Part shown: positions 22,827 to 31,737 of the stretch, piece by piece
How the letters are laid out: every line of letters begins with the position of its first letter
Numbering within the stretch: position 1 is the stretch's first letter
Assembly (NCBI RefSeq): GCF_001436295.1
Contig: NZ_AYYY01000061.1
Span: 1 to 64,000 of the forward strand
Source of the DNA: Paucilactobacillus vaccinostercus DSM 20634
Lineage (GTDB): Bacteria; Bacillota; Bacilli; Lactobacillales; Lactobacillaceae
Direction of reading: 5' to 3'
Length of the DNA: 64,000 nt
Made by a program: the position numbers and the translations under genes
Notes under the pieces: model-generated
Seen by the model: the letters and a program-made list of their open reading frames with translations, nothing else
The model's database searches: none
What the model was told of the DNA's origin: nothing

Positions 22827-22827
22827 C

Positions 22828-22872
22828 AAAAGCGTGCCATGAAATTTATTGTGAATTTCGTGGCACGCTTTT
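22828..22872. terminator. Bidirectional terminator between convergent genes
   Basis: AAAAGCGTGCCA (22828-22839) pairs with TGGCACGCTTTT (22861-22872), with further pairing of GAAATT to AATTTC inside. A-rich and T-rich flanks serve both directions. Confidence 0.88.
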
Positions 22873-23314
22873 ATTCGTGATTAGCATGGTTCATAATTTC
22901 AAGAATTTGAGTATCAACCGCCTGCCACTGCTCGCACAGCTTCAGAGCGTTGAAATAGGATTGTCGTTGAGTCTCAGCCTCAGGCCCACATTCGGGGGCT
23001 AAGGTACTGATGTGTTGCCAAATAACGGGGATGTAGTCGCCAGCCGTGTCAAAATGACCGAATTCGGCTAGCTCTTCTTGCATGTAGCGTTGGAGTGCCT
23101 GATGAATCAGCCTCGTGCGGGAGAGGGTAATCGGAATTTCAAAGGTTTGGTTGTACTCGTTGAAGTGTTTGATGAATCGGTTAACGCTGATAAACGGAAT
23201 ATCTAGGTAACGGCTAATTTCTTTGGCGGTTTTACCACCAAAGTACAGGTCTAAAATGCGTAATTTAACTAAGGGTTCAATAGTAGCGGACTTTTGTTTC
23301 CCCACGGAGCTCAC
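22871..23314 (-). CDS. Uncharacterised helix-turn-helix protein
   Basis: This 147-aa protein has no family I recognise with certainty. An N-terminal helix-turn-helix of the resolvase/transposase type is visible at about 14-48 (LVKLRILDLYFGGKTAKEIS, then IPFISVNRFIKHFN). The C-terminal part is helical and polar with an acidic character and no catalytic motif. It is probably a DNA-binding regulator or a domesticated transposase N-terminus. It is alone on the minus strand and convergent with the MFS gene. Confidence 0.55.
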   Translation of the reverse strand: MSSVGKQKSATIEPLVKLRILDLYFGGKTAKEISRYLDIPFISVNRFIKHFNEYNQTFEIPITLSRTRLIHQALQRYMQEELAEFGHFDTAGDYIPVIWQHISTLAPECGPEAETQRQSYFNALKLCEQWQAVDTQILEIMNHANHE

Positions 23315-23740
23315 ATCCTCGATTTGGTACCTGAAGCAACTGATTAGATATTAGTAAGTATAACGCCACCACACAAATTGAGGGGTAAAAACGCCTTATC
23401 AATTTGAGCGCAAAAAAGCCCCCCGAGGTGATGGCTCGGAGGACCCTCAATTAGAACTAGTCAAACAAATGCGCATTGGAGAGCGCTAAATATTTGCTAG
23501 CAAGAACATCATAAACGAAATGGGAGTTGGTGGCAATTATTAAGGCTTCTATCCGATGAAAAACGATAATTTACATTGGTATTGGCTGTAAAATGGCCGG
23601 TGTTAGTTACGGATAGCGGTTCAAAGAGGAGAATAATCGGGATCAGGAAGTAGTTTTTGAGCGTAATATCTGGAAATCAACACCGAAAATAATGATAATG
23701 TGATTATCAGGATTGTAGCAACGAAAGGAAGAACGCAAAG
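23315..23740. other. Intergenic stretch with an orphan minus-strand terminator
   Basis: No gene is supported here. At 23411-23445 the minus strand reads GGGTCCTCCGAG, then CTCGGGGGGC and six Ts, a good terminator shape, but no minus-strand gene precedes it. The remainder shows only short broken frames and may be a decayed gene or a small RNA unit read leftwards. The ribosome site AAAGGAAG for the next gene is at about 23724-23731. Confidence 0.4.
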
Positions 23741-24112
23741 ATGACATGGATAAGTAATTTTTTAGTGCTCGTAGTAGCGGCAGAGGCGCTCTTTATTATG
23801 GTACTTGAACTGTTTTTAACGCAGACAAAGCTTGCTCGGCAAGCCTTTGCGCTTTCAAAAAAATATCTGGTTCAAAAGGAGGCGCAAGTCAGCATGGCAA
23901 ATCAGGGCCTCTATAATGGGTTTATTGGTGTTGGAATTTTGATGGTGCAGTTTGTATTTCCAGCAAATGCTCGCTTAATGGGCCTCTACTTGTTTATCGG
24001 CTTTGTGGTCGTGGCGGCAATTTTCGGCGCGCTGACGGCTAACAAAAAGATTATTGTGACACAGGGGTTGCCAGCATTTCTGGCGCTAGTGGCCCTGTGG
24101 TTGACTAATTAG
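23741..24112 (+). CDS. DUF1304 family small membrane protein
   Basis: This 123-aa protein has four predicted membrane helices (about 5-25, 52-70, 76-95 and 103-121). It matches the pattern of the DUF1304 family: a charged first loop with ELFLTQTKLARQAFAL, then NQGLYNGFIGVGILMV. The NQGLYNG motif is characteristic of the family. The function is unknown. It is monocistronic, and the ATG has AAAGGAAG 9-10 bp upstream. Confidence 0.75.
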   Translation: MTWISNFLVLVVAAEALFIMVLELFLTQTKLARQAFALSKKYLVQKEAQVSMANQGLYNGFIGVGILMVQFVFPANARLMGLYLFIGFVVVAAIFGALTANKKIIVTQGLPAFLALVALWLTN

Positions 24113-24380
24113 ATCGGCTAGTTGGTCCCGCTTCAGTTAATTTGGTGCAGACACTATGTTATACATAGAGGTGAAACTGATAATTGTAAATCAGGTGCTG
24201 CTATCAAGTATAAGTAATGAGACATAATCAAAGGATAAGTGTAGAAAAATGGCCCACCAGTATGGAAACTACTAGTAGGGCTCTTTGGCGGTAATGCGCA
24301 TATAATTGGCTACGTATTTGGCTTACTTTTCCGCCTCTAAGGATGAAAAGTGGCTCTAGCTTATGAAATAGAAATATTCA
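24113..24380. other. Intergenic region, nothing recognised
   Basis: No open frame with a ribosome site and no convincing hairpin was seen between the DUF1304 gene and the tRNA terminator. Some sequence may be a residue of a lost gene, but nothing supports a specific claim. Confidence 0.3.
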
Positions 24381-24427
24381 AAAAAACCTGTAACCACGGC
24401 GATTGAACGCTTCGTGATTACAGGTTA
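24381..24427 (-). terminator. Terminator downstream of tRNA-Lys
   Basis: On the minus strand AACCTGTAATCACG pairs with CGTGGTTACAGGTT, with one mismatch, and six Ts follow. Confidence 0.85.
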
Positions 24428-24438
24428 ATGTTGATTGA

Positions 24439-24511
24439 TGGGCAGTCAGGGGATCGAACCCTGGACCCACGGATTAAGAGTCCGTTGCTCTGCCAGCTGA
24501 GCTAACTGCCC
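24439..24511 (-). tRNA. tRNA-Lys (anticodon CTT)
   Basis: This is a 73-nt cloverleaf. The acceptor stem is GGGCAGT/ACTGCCC except for the last pair (the 3' strand reads GACTGCCC) with discriminator A. The D arm is AGCTCAGCTGGCAGAGC, the anticodon stem ACGGA/TCCGT with loop CTCTTAA gives anticodon CTT, and the T arm contains GGTTCGATCC. CCA is not encoded. It is isolated and followed by its own terminator. Confidence 0.93.
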
Positions 24512-24645
24512 ATGTCATATCTTATCGACTAGAATATAGTAGCATGTTAGACAGTCATTGGTCAACACTATTTTTGAAAAAAGTTTTAAAATGAGAGAAT
24601 TCTAATATAAACGAGTTTGGCAGCCCATGATTCAAAGGTGACATG

Positions 24646-24654
24646 TGGTATAAT
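24646..24654 (+). promoter_or_regulatory. Extended -10 of the wal operon promoter
   Basis: TGGTATAAT is a consensus -10 with an upstream TG, about 80 bp before walR. No good -35 is present, which fits an extended -10 promoter. Confidence 0.55.
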
Positions 24655-24736
24655 GAAACTACTTGTGAAGAGCTGAAGAAAATGAATTGATTGATTTCAA
24701 AAAAATTAGTGAATTAATTGTGGAGGAACCTAGCCG

Positions 24737-25438
24737 ATGAAGAAAGTTTTAGTAGTTGATGATGAAAAACCGATTTCTGATATTATCAAATTCAACCTTG
24801 CTAAGGAAGGGTTTGACGTCGTCGTCGCGTACGATGGTGAAGAAGCCCTTGAAAAGGTTGAAAGTGAAAACCCAGATTTAATCGTTCTAGATTTAATGCT
24901 ACCAAAAATTGATGGCCTTGAAGTGGCCAAACGTGTGCGGGCTAATCACACTACACCAATTATTATGGTAACTGCTAAGGATTCCGAGTTAGATAAAGTC
25001 CTTGGTCTTGAATTAGGGGCCGATGATTATGTAACTAAGCCATTCTCAAACCGCGAACTGGTGGCACGAGTAAAGGCCAACTTGCGACGGCAAGAGACCG
25101 TTGAATCAGCAGAACCTGATGAAAATGCGGATATTACGGTTGGTGATTTGACGATTCATCCGGAAGCGTACACCGTTTCCAAACGAGGTGAGAATATCGA
25201 ATTAACCCACCGTGAATTTGAATTGCTTCACTATCTAGCCCAGCATATCGGGCAGGTTATGACGCGTGAACATTTATTACAAACTGTATGGGGCTACGAC
25301 TACTTTGGTGATGTTCGAACCGTGGATGTTACCGTCCGTCGTCTCCGTGAAAAAATTGAGGATAACCCCAGTCACCCAACTTGGTTGATCACGCGGCGTG
25401 GGGTGGGTTATTACTTGAATAATCCTGAAAATGATTAG
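24737..25438 (+). CDS. walR: Response regulator WalR (YycF/VicR)
   Basis: This is the essential OmpR-type regulator of cell-wall metabolism genes. The 233-aa protein has a receiver domain (1 to about 117) with phosphorylated Asp52 in [11 protein letters not shown], conserved Asp8-Asp9 and Lys101 (TKPFSNREL), and a C-terminal winged helix (about 130-230) with [28 protein letters not shown] precedes the ATG. It is first of five genes in the order R-K-H-I-J, identical to other lactobacilli. Confidence 0.97.
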   Translation: MKKVLVVDDEKPISDIIKFNLAKEGFDVVVAYDGEEALEKVESENPDLIVLDLMLPKIDGLEVAKRVRANHTTPIIMVTAKDSELDKVLGLELGADDYVTKPFSNRELVARVKANLRRQETVESAEPDENADITVGDLTIHPEAYTVSKRGENIELTHREFELLHYLAQHIGQVMTREHLLQTVWGYDYFGDVRTVDVTVRRLREKIEDNPSHPTWLITRRGVGYYLNNPEND

Positions 25439-25452
25439 GAGTACCACGAACC

Positions 25453-27315
25453 TTGAATAGCAAGATTAAATTTTTTCAATCGATCCACTTTAAAATCGCC
25501 CTCGTCTTTGCGTTAATGCTTATTTTAACGCTGGAAGTCGTTGGGGCGGTTTTTGTGCGTTCATTGGAGCGACAAAACCTGAGTACCTTTAAACAGCAGA
25601 TTGAATTACCGTCATATGTCGATAATTCGCTATCAGAACAGTTAATGAAGAGTAGCACCAAATCAGCCAACAAAGAAATTCAACAGATTTTGTCGGACGT
25701 TAATAATACGAACATCACTGAAATTCGGGTTGTCGACAGTAAAGGGATTATCCGGGGAACGAGTAATGTAAATAATCAATCGATTGTTGGCGAAAAAACA
25801 ACGGATGAGAACGTTAAAAACGCGATTTACAATAACCGTTCGTATAATCAAAATGTGTATGACGATTCAAACAATAATCGATACTACGTTTCCGTTGTCC
25901 CATTGTTAAATACCTCAAGTAGCAATAATAACGTTGTTGGGGTGCTCTATATTCGAGCCAATCTTGAGAGCGTCTACGCCAATATTAATAACATTACCGT
26001 GATTTTCCTATCGGCGTCATTAGTGGCGATTATTTTAGGCCTCTTGATGGCAATTGTTATTTCCCGGGCAATAACGCGGCCAATTGACGAAATGAAAAAG
26101 CAGACCATCCGCATTGCGCGGGGGGATTTCTCTGGGCAGGTTCATGTGTATGGAAATGACGAGTTGGGCCAACTGGCTGGCGCGGTCAATAACCTCTCGG
26201 TGCGGGTTGAAGAAGCCCAAGACTCGACAGAGGCTGAACGACGGCGTCTAGACGGAGTTTTGACACACATGTCAGATGGGGTGTTAGCTACGGACCGGCG
26301 CGGAAACGTGACGATTATCAATGAAACAGCGGCCGATTTATTATCGACGAATGCCGATGAAGTCACGGGTAAGTCAATTTTGGACGTGCTTAATATTCGT
26401 AAGAGTTACACAATTCGTGAATTACTTGATAATCAGGATGAAGTTATTATTGACCTATCAACGCAGCAACAGGAACTGATTTTACATGCTTATTTCTCAT
26501 TGATTCAACGAGAATCTGGATTTATTAGCGGCTTAGTGTGTGTGCTACACGACATTACTGAACAACAAAAAGTGGAGCGCGAGCGCAAACAATTTGTTTC
26601 CAATGTGTCGCACGAATTACGGACGCCACTGACCAGCGTTAAGAGTTATGTGGAAGCTTTGACGGACGGTGCTTGGCAAGATCCAGAGGTCGCGCCGGGT
26701 TTCTTACACGTGGTGCAAGATGAAACCGACCGGATGATTCGGATGATTAATGATCTTCTCAGCCTGTCACGAATGGATTCTGGGACGTCAAAGCTTGATT
26801 TGGAGTACGTGAACCTCAATGAACTCTTCAACTATATTTTGAACCGTTTTGATATGATCTTGAAAAATGAGGAAGAGCCTAGCAAAAAGTACTCAATCGA
26901 TCGCGTTTTCACGAAAAAGGATCTTTGGGTTGAAATCGATACCGATAAATTTACGCAGGTGGTCGATAACCTCATGAATAATGCCGTGAAGTACTCGCCT
27001 GATGGTGGGGTGATTACGGCCCGATTACTTGAAACACATAATCATGTGATTTTGAGTATTTCTGATCAGGGCTTGGGAATTCCACGGGCAGATATTCCAC
27101 ACGTCTTTGATCGGTTCTTCCGAGTCGATAAGGCGCGGTCTCGTAAGCAAGGCGGTACGGGGCTTGGCCTAGCGATCTCCAAGGAAGTCATTAACTTCTT
27201 AGGGGGGCAGATTTGGGTCGATAGTGTTGAAGGCCGCGGTTCGACCTTCTATATTTCGCTACCATATGTACCGTATGAAGGAGATGAATGGGACGATGAT
27301 TCGGAAAATTCGTAA
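25453..27315 (+). CDS. walK: Sensor histidine kinase WalK (YycG/VicK)
   Basis: This membrane kinase phosphorylates WalR in response to cell-wall state. The TTG start at 25453 has AGGAG upstream. The 620-aa protein has TM1 (about 13-33), an extracellular sensor domain (about 35-180), TM2 (about 182-203), HAMP (about 204-256) and PAS (about 262-360). HisKA has phospho-acceptor His387 in SHELRTPLTS, and the HATPase has the N box NNAVKYSP, DQGLGIP and GGTGLGLAI. Having two membrane helices and an extracellular domain is the Bacillus and lactobacillus type, unlike streptococcal VicK. Confidence 0.97.
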   Translation: MNSKIKFFQSIHFKIALVFALMLILTLEVVGAVFVRSLERQNLSTFKQQIELPSYVDNSLSEQLMKSSTKSANKEIQQILSDVNNTNITEIRVVDSKGIIRGTSNVNNQSIVGEKTTDENVKNAIYNNRSYNQNVYDDSNNNRYYVSVVPLLNTSSSNNNVVGVLYIRANLESVYANINNITVIFLSASLVAIILGLLMAIVISRAITRPIDEMKKQTIRIARGDFSGQVHVYGNDELGQLAGAVNNLSVRVEEAQDSTEAERRRLDGVLTHMSDGVLATDRRGNVTIINETAADLLSTNADEVTGKSILDVLNIRKSYTIRELLDNQDEVIIDLSTQQQELILHAYFSLIQRESGFISGLVCVLHDITEQQKVERERKQFVSNVSHELRTPLTSVKSYVEALTDGAWQDPEVAPGFLHVVQDETDRMIRMINDLLSLSRMDSGTSKLDLEYVNLNELFNYILNRFDMILKNEEEPSKKYSIDRVFTKKDLWVEIDTDKFTQVVDNLMNNAVKYSPDGGVITARLLETHNHVILSISDQGLGIPRADIPHVFDRFFRVDKARSRKQGGTGLGLAISKEVINFLGGQIWVDSVEGRGSTFYISLPYVPYEGDEWDDDSENS

Positions 27316-28600
27316 TAACTGGCTACCGATCGTTTTAACGATCGCGGTCTTGGTCAGTCTCGGACTTTCCGGGTTGATCTGGACCAATCCATCACGCTAT
27401 GATCGTGGACATGAGGCAAGTACGTCTAGTGGACAAAGTCAATTATCCAACAAAACGATTGCGGACGTCTTTTTGCCCAACCAGGCAGTGTGGACAAACA
27501 AAAAGGGCGATCAAAAATTACTGTATACCAAGAAGAGTAGTCTGACGAAAGCCATCAAGACCAAGGTAAGTGGCTGGGATTTCGGCCACATCTCTAAGGT
27601 TGCCAGCAAAGATAACCAAAGCTATCTCGGCTACTTGAATCAACGAGATGCGCTAGTCTTGAACTACCCAGATAGTGTCACGACGGCGATCTTTAATGAG
27701 ACCTTCAAGCAATCCCTCAATCAAAAGAAAATTAGTAAAATCGACCGAATTGTCATTCCGCTTGAAAATGCGCGGCATATCTACTTGCTCCATGATAGTG
27801 ATGCATCGGTGTACTCCGTAACGGTCAAAAATCACAGTAGCCTCGAAAACATTCGGAAATTGATGCAAGAAGATGCGGATCAGGTTCAGGTAAGTGAACA
27901 ATTCTTGAACAATCGGATTATCTTGGCGTTTGATAACCAAACGACACTGCCGATTTACAGCTATTTGATGACGAAACAAAGTGATAGTAGCTTTACAAAT
28001 TCGCTATTGAATTCAGATAGTTCGTATAATATTGCGGTTCACAAAAAGGATCACATTACGACCTACACGGATGGCACGGATAAGCGAATGACGATTAACA
28101 GTAAGAACGGCAAGGCCGCTTACGAGGACTTTCTTGATGAAAATGACCGGGTTGCCGATAGTCAGTTACTGACTAAGAGTTTCCAGCAATTATCAGAAAT
28201 TGGGGTCAATTTAGAAAGTATGCACTACGACAATATTAACCTGGCAAAGAATCGGGTTACTTATCGCACGTATGTCGAATGCTTCCCCATTTTCAATCAG
28301 GATGGCTATGGAACTGTATCGCTCACGTACGCGAAAAATGGTAAGCAAACTTATAATTTCTCATTGTATGGACTAGAAGTGCCAGTTCCAAATAGTGCCA
28401 CTCAAAGTGTTCCGGCGACTAAGGATGTGATTGCATCCCTCAACCGGGTGGGAATCAAAACGAAGGATATTAGTGATATGCGGATTGAATATGAATGGAA
28501 TTCAACGCGTAAATCGAATACCGTGGTGAACTTGAAGCCCGCGTACTACGTCAAGTACAACGGTAAATGGCAAAATTATCAGGATTTAATTAACCGCTAA
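27296..28600 (+). CDS. walH: WalK-regulating membrane protein WalH (YycH)
   Basis: This protein controls WalK activity from outside the membrane together with WalI. I place the start at the ATG at 27296 (MIRKIRNNWLPIVLTIAVLV), overlapping walK by 20 bp, because AAGGAG lies 12 bp upstream and the following hydrophobic segment is the single N-terminal anchor. The ATG at 27284 abuts the ribosome site. The protein is about 434 aa, with one TM helix (about 9-30) and a large extracytoplasmic domain. Sequence similarity in this family is low; the identification rests on topology and operon position. Confidence 0.88.
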   Translation: MIRKIRNNWLPIVLTIAVLVSLGLSGLIWTNPSRYDRGHEASTSSGQSQLSNKTIADVFLPNQAVWTNKKGDQKLLYTKKSSLTKAIKTKVSGWDFGHISKVASKDNQSYLGYLNQRDALVLNYPDSVTTAIFNETFKQSLNQKKISKIDRIVIPLENARHIYLLHDSDASVYSVTVKNHSSLENIRKLMQEDADQVQVSEQFLNNRIILAFDNQTTLPIYSYLMTKQSDSSFTNSLLNSDSSYNIAVHKKDHITTYTDGTDKRMTINSKNGKAAYEDFLDENDRVADSQLLTKSFQQLSEIGVNLESMHYDNINLAKNRVTYRTYVECFPIFNQDGYGTVSLTYAKNGKQTYNFSLYGLEVPVPNSATQSVPATKDVIASLNRVGIKTKDISDMRIEYEWNSTRKSNTVVNLKPAYYVKYNGKWQNYQDLINR

Positions 28601-28626
28601 ATTTTAACGAAAAGGGGGCCTAAATC

Positions 28627-29454
28627 ATGAACTTTCGGCGGATTCAATGGATTTTTTTGGTGGCGTTTATCGCCATTGATATCTTTTTAGGAGTATCGTT
28701 AGCGTCGGACAAGCCGTTTACGGTCACCAATAAATCGGCAAGTCAGGAAGAAACGATTCTTAAGGAAATGAATGATGATTCGATTTCAATTGGAACGTTG
28801 TCGACCAAGCACGCGTCGGGATATTACATCGCCAGTTCGGGAAGTGGTATCTTGCAGACGAAAATGTCACAGTTGAAGAACCAAACGACGAGCTACAGCG
28901 ATGGCGAACTCAATAGTACGTTCAACTCGACGATTAAAATTGATCCGAAGAATCCACAAAAGGTTCTCGATAAAGTGGTGAAAAATCAAAATCGCGTCCT
29001 GTTTGGGACCCACTATGTTTATGATGAACGGTTAAGTGCCGAAAAGGATAATTCGGTGGTTTATGTCCAAAAGGGCCCCGATTTACACGTCTTGTCTGAT
29101 GATGGTCAATTGCGCTTTAAGGTTCGTAACCATAATTTGGTCACGGGCTACACGCAGACTTACTTGAACGGGATTCAAACATTGCGTGAAGAGGAGACGA
29201 CCATTAGCCAGAAAAAGGCGGTTATTTGGTTGTACCAGCATAATGAGATTCCCAATAATTCTAAGATTAAGTGGGCTAAGCTCGGGTACGTCAAATTGCT
29301 TTCAGCTAAGGGGAGCAACGTCTACATTCCCACGTGGGTGATTGGCATTCAGACCAAGAACACAGAGGGGACTCAAATTCGCCAGATTAACGCCTTTACG
29401 GGAACGTTAATTAAGGCGAACTCGAACTTGTTGAATGAATCTTCGGCTAAATAA
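28627..29454 (+). CDS. walI: WalK-regulating membrane protein WalI (YycI)
   Basis: This 275-aa protein has one N-terminal TM helix (about 4-24, MNFRRIQWIFLVAFIAIDIF) and an extracellular domain with the YycI-type fold region GTHYVYDERLSAEK and ending in TWVIGIQTKNTEGTQIRQINAFTG. It associates with WalH and WalK in the membrane. AAAGGGGG lies upstream. Its position between walH and walJ supports the call. Confidence 0.9.
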   Translation: MNFRRIQWIFLVAFIAIDIFLGVSLASDKPFTVTNKSASQEETILKEMNDDSISIGTLSTKHASGYYIASSGSGILQTKMSQLKNQTTSYSDGELNSTFNSTIKIDPKNPQKVLDKVVKNQNRVLFGTHYVYDERLSAEKDNSVVYVQKGPDLHVLSDDGQLRFKVRNHNLVTGYTQTYLNGIQTLREEETTISQKKAVIWLYQHNEIPNNSKIKWAKLGYVKLLSAKGSNVYIPTWVIGIQTKNTEGTQIRQINAFTGTLIKANSNLLNESSAK

Positions 29455-29474
29455 CATAACAAGAGGTAACAGTT

Positions 29475-30284
29475 TTGCAGATGATAGATGATCAATTACA
29501 CTATAGTATTTTAGCGAGTGGTAGTACCGGCAACGTCACCTACTTGGAAACGCCGGAACATAAGATTTTAATCGATGCCGGACTAAGTGGGAAAAAAATT
29601 AGTGGTCTCATGGCTAAAATTGGACGGGACTTAAGCGATGTTGACGCGTTGTTTGTCACGCATGAACACAGCGACCATATTCAAGGTGTCGGTGTGTTGG
29701 CGCGCAAGTACGGCATGGATGTGTACGCCAATGAAGGTACCTGGGATGCCATGAGCCGCAAGATTGGAAAGGTCGATGTGGCACAAAAACATATCTTGGC
29801 ACCTGGAGATACATTAAGCATGGGTGATATGGACGTTGAAAGCTTTGCGGTGTCACACGATGCGGCTGAACCCCAATTTTATCAAGTTCATCACGACGGC
29901 AAAGCGTTTTGTGTGCTCACGGATACCGGCTATGTGTCAGACCGGGTTGAACAAACGATTAAGGATGCGGATGCCTACCTGATTGAATGTAATCACGATA
30001 TGGAAATGTTGCGCATGGGACCCTATGCTTGGGCGCTCAAACAACGGATTCTCGGTGATGAGGGCCATTTGTCCAATGAGGATGGGGCTAACACGATGAT
30101 GAGTGTGATTGGTCGGCAAACGAAGCAAATCTTTCTCGGACACCGGAGTCAGGAAAATAACATGCGGTCGTTAGCACATTTGACGGTTTCAACGGTCCTG
30201 GAGCAGCATGATTTTGGCGTTGAACATGATTTTTACCTACACGATACGGAACCGGATGAACCAACAAAGTTATTTACGCTGTAA
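29475..30284 (+). CDS. walJ: Metallo-beta-lactamase fold exonuclease WalJ (YycJ)
   Basis: This cytosolic metallo-hydrolase is of the YycJ type, linked to DNA repair in Bacillus. It starts at TTG 29475 (AGAGG 8 bp upstream), or at ATG 29481. The metal-binding motif is THEHSDHIQG (about 60-69), with a further histidine in AVSHDA and ligands in TDTG and GHLSNED. At 269 aa its length is typical. It is the last gene of the operon; htrA follows with its own promoter. Confidence 0.94.
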   Translation: MQMIDDQLHYSILASGSTGNVTYLETPEHKILIDAGLSGKKISGLMAKIGRDLSDVDALFVTHEHSDHIQGVGVLARKYGMDVYANEGTWDAMSRKIGKVDVAQKHILAPGDTLSMGDMDVESFAVSHDAAEPQFYQVHHDGKAFCVLTDTGYVSDRVEQTIKDADAYLIECNHDMEMLRMGPYAWALKQRILGDEGHLSNEDGANTMMSVIGRQTKQIFLGHRSQENNMRSLAHLTVSTVLEQHDFGVEHDFYLHDTEPDEPTKLFTL

Positions 30285-30296
30285 TTAGCGTCATAC

Positions 30297-30338
30297 TTTC
30301 ACAAAATTTTCACAAAAATTTTGTATGCTTGTGTTAAT
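30297..30338 (+). promoter_or_regulatory. htrA promoter with WalR-like direct repeats
   Basis: TTTCACAAAA occurs at 30297-30306 and 30308-30317, exactly 11 bp apart. On the opposite strand this reads TGTGAA, five bases, TGTGAA, which differs from the WalR consensus TGTWAH-N5-TGTWAH only at the fourth base of each half. The second repeat overlaps a -35-like TTCACA (30309-30314), which pairs with GTTAAT (30333-30338) at 18-bp spacing. Confidence 0.5.
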
Positions 30339-30373
30339 CAAGTCAGTTGAGGAGGGTCGGCGTTTAGCCAAAC

Positions 30374-31666
30374 ATGATGGATAATCAACAGAAAACACCT
30401 AAGAAGAAACGCGGTTTCAATTTGTGGTGGAAGGTTGGCGTGGTGGCACTATTTGCCGGATTAGTTGGTGGCGGTATTGCCTACGGCGTGGGATATTTGA
30501 TCGATAACGGGTATGCGACAAGCTCGAGTACCGCAGTCCCCAAGGGCTCTAATAAGTCAGGGGGAACAAAGGTGAACGAAAATAAGGTCACCGGTTCCAC
30601 CCAGTCAACGAAGGCGTTCAAGTCTGTAAAGGCGGCCGTTGTTTCAGTGGTTAACTTGCAGGCGCAATCGAGTAGTACAGGTTCGCTGGGCATCTACGGC
30701 ACCACCGATTCATCGTCGTCGAGTTCATCGTCATCCAGTAGTTCACTGGAGGCTTCCAGTGAAGGCTCTGGTGTGATTTATAAGAAAGACGGTAACACGG
30801 CGTACATCGTGACGAATAATCACGTGGTTTCTGGGTCGTCGGCCCTCGAAGTTATTTTAAGTAATGGTAAGAAACTCAGCGCAACGATTGTTGGGACGGA
30901 TTCGACGACCGACTTGGCTGTTATCAAGATTAACTCATCCGATGTCACTACGATTGCCAGCTTTGGGAACTCTAACCAAATTGAAGCTGGACAAGATGTG
31001 TTGGCAATCGGGTCGCCGCTTGGTTCGGAATACGCGACCTCTGTGACGAAGGGAATTATTTCCGCCAAGAAACGGACCGTGCAAGTGCAGGATAATAGTG
31101 GGAATACAACCGCTAACGCGTCCGTCATTCAAACGGATGCAGCCATTAACCCCGGTAATTCTGGTGGGCCGCTGGTCAACATGGCGGGGCAAGTCATTGG
31201 GATTAATTCCATGAAGCTGTCGAGTGATGATGATGGTACCAGTGTTGAGGGGATGGGCTTCTCGATCCCAAGTAACGAGGTTGTCAGCGTGATTAACCAA
31301 CTTGTTAAGAACGGGAAGATCACCCGCCCCGCCCTCGGGATTGAACTAGTCAGTCTTGATAACGTCTCCGCAGCCCAACAAAAATCGATTTTGAAGCTGC
31401 CAACTAGCGTGAATAAAGGGATCGTTGTCATGAAGATCTTGTCACCATCATCAGCCGGTAACGCCGGACTGCAAAAGTACGATGTGATTACTGAAATGGA
31501 TGGTACGAAGATTACCTCTGAAGCGACGCTAAAGGATGTTTTGTATAAGCATAAGGTTGGCGATTCAGTTTCCGTGAAGTACTATCGAGACGGTCAACTA
31601 AAGAGCGCTACGATTAAGCTTAGTGAATCAACGGCCTTGTTGAGTAGCGACAGTAGTAGTGAATAA
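30374..31666 (+). CDS. htrA: Serine protease HtrA (DegP family)
   Basis: This surface quality-control protease degrades misfolded exported proteins. The 430-aa protein has one N-terminal membrane anchor (about 21-43), a low-complexity serine-rich linker (about 115-130) and a trypsin-like domain with the triad His150 (NNHVVSG), Asp180 (TDLAVIK) and Ser263 (NPGNSGGPL). A single C-terminal PDZ domain follows (about 320-415). GAGGAGGG precedes the ATG. The serine run in the linker is a likely site of length variation. It sits between wal and rlmH as in other lactobacilli. Confidence 0.97.
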   Translation: MMDNQQKTPKKKRGFNLWWKVGVVALFAGLVGGGIAYGVGYLIDNGYATSSSTAVPKGSNKSGGTKVNENKVTGSTQSTKAFKSVKAAVVSVVNLQAQSSSTGSLGIYGTTDSSSSSSSSSSSSLEASSEGSGVIYKKDGNTAYIVTNNHVVSGSSALEVILSNGKKLSATIVGTDSTTDLAVIKINSSDVTTIASFGNSNQIEAGQDVLAIGSPLGSEYATSVTKGIISAKKRTVQVQDNSGNTTANASVIQTDAAINPGNSGGPLVNMAGQVIGINSMKLSSDDDGTSVEGMGFSIPSNEVVSVINQLVKNGKITRPALGIELVSLDNVSAAQQKSILKLPTSVNKGIVVMKILSPSSAGNAGLQKYDVITEMDGTKITSEATLKDVLYKHKVGDSVSVKYYRDGQLKSATIKLSESTALLSSDSSSE

Positions 31667-31680
31667 TAATGAAAAAAATG

Positions 31681-31714
31681 AAGCACATCGTCAAACGCTG
31701 ACGGTGTGCTTTTT
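31681..31714 (+). terminator. Rho-independent terminator after htrA
   Basis: AAGCACATCGTC pairs with GACGGTGTGCTT with one wobble, followed by five Ts. Confidence 0.9.
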
Positions 31715-31737
31715 AGGTACAATGGATAAAATGTGCG

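Noticed and set aside
23411-23445. T-box or other riboswitch on the minus strand
   Set aside because: GGGTCCTCCGAG lacks the T-box core and no aminoacyl or transport gene follows; only a terminator shape is supported.
30713-30760. Serine-codon repeat in htrA as a frame-breaking microsatellite
   Set aside because: It is made of mixed TCA/TCG/TCC/AGT codons and keeps the frame; it encodes an ordinary low-complexity linker.
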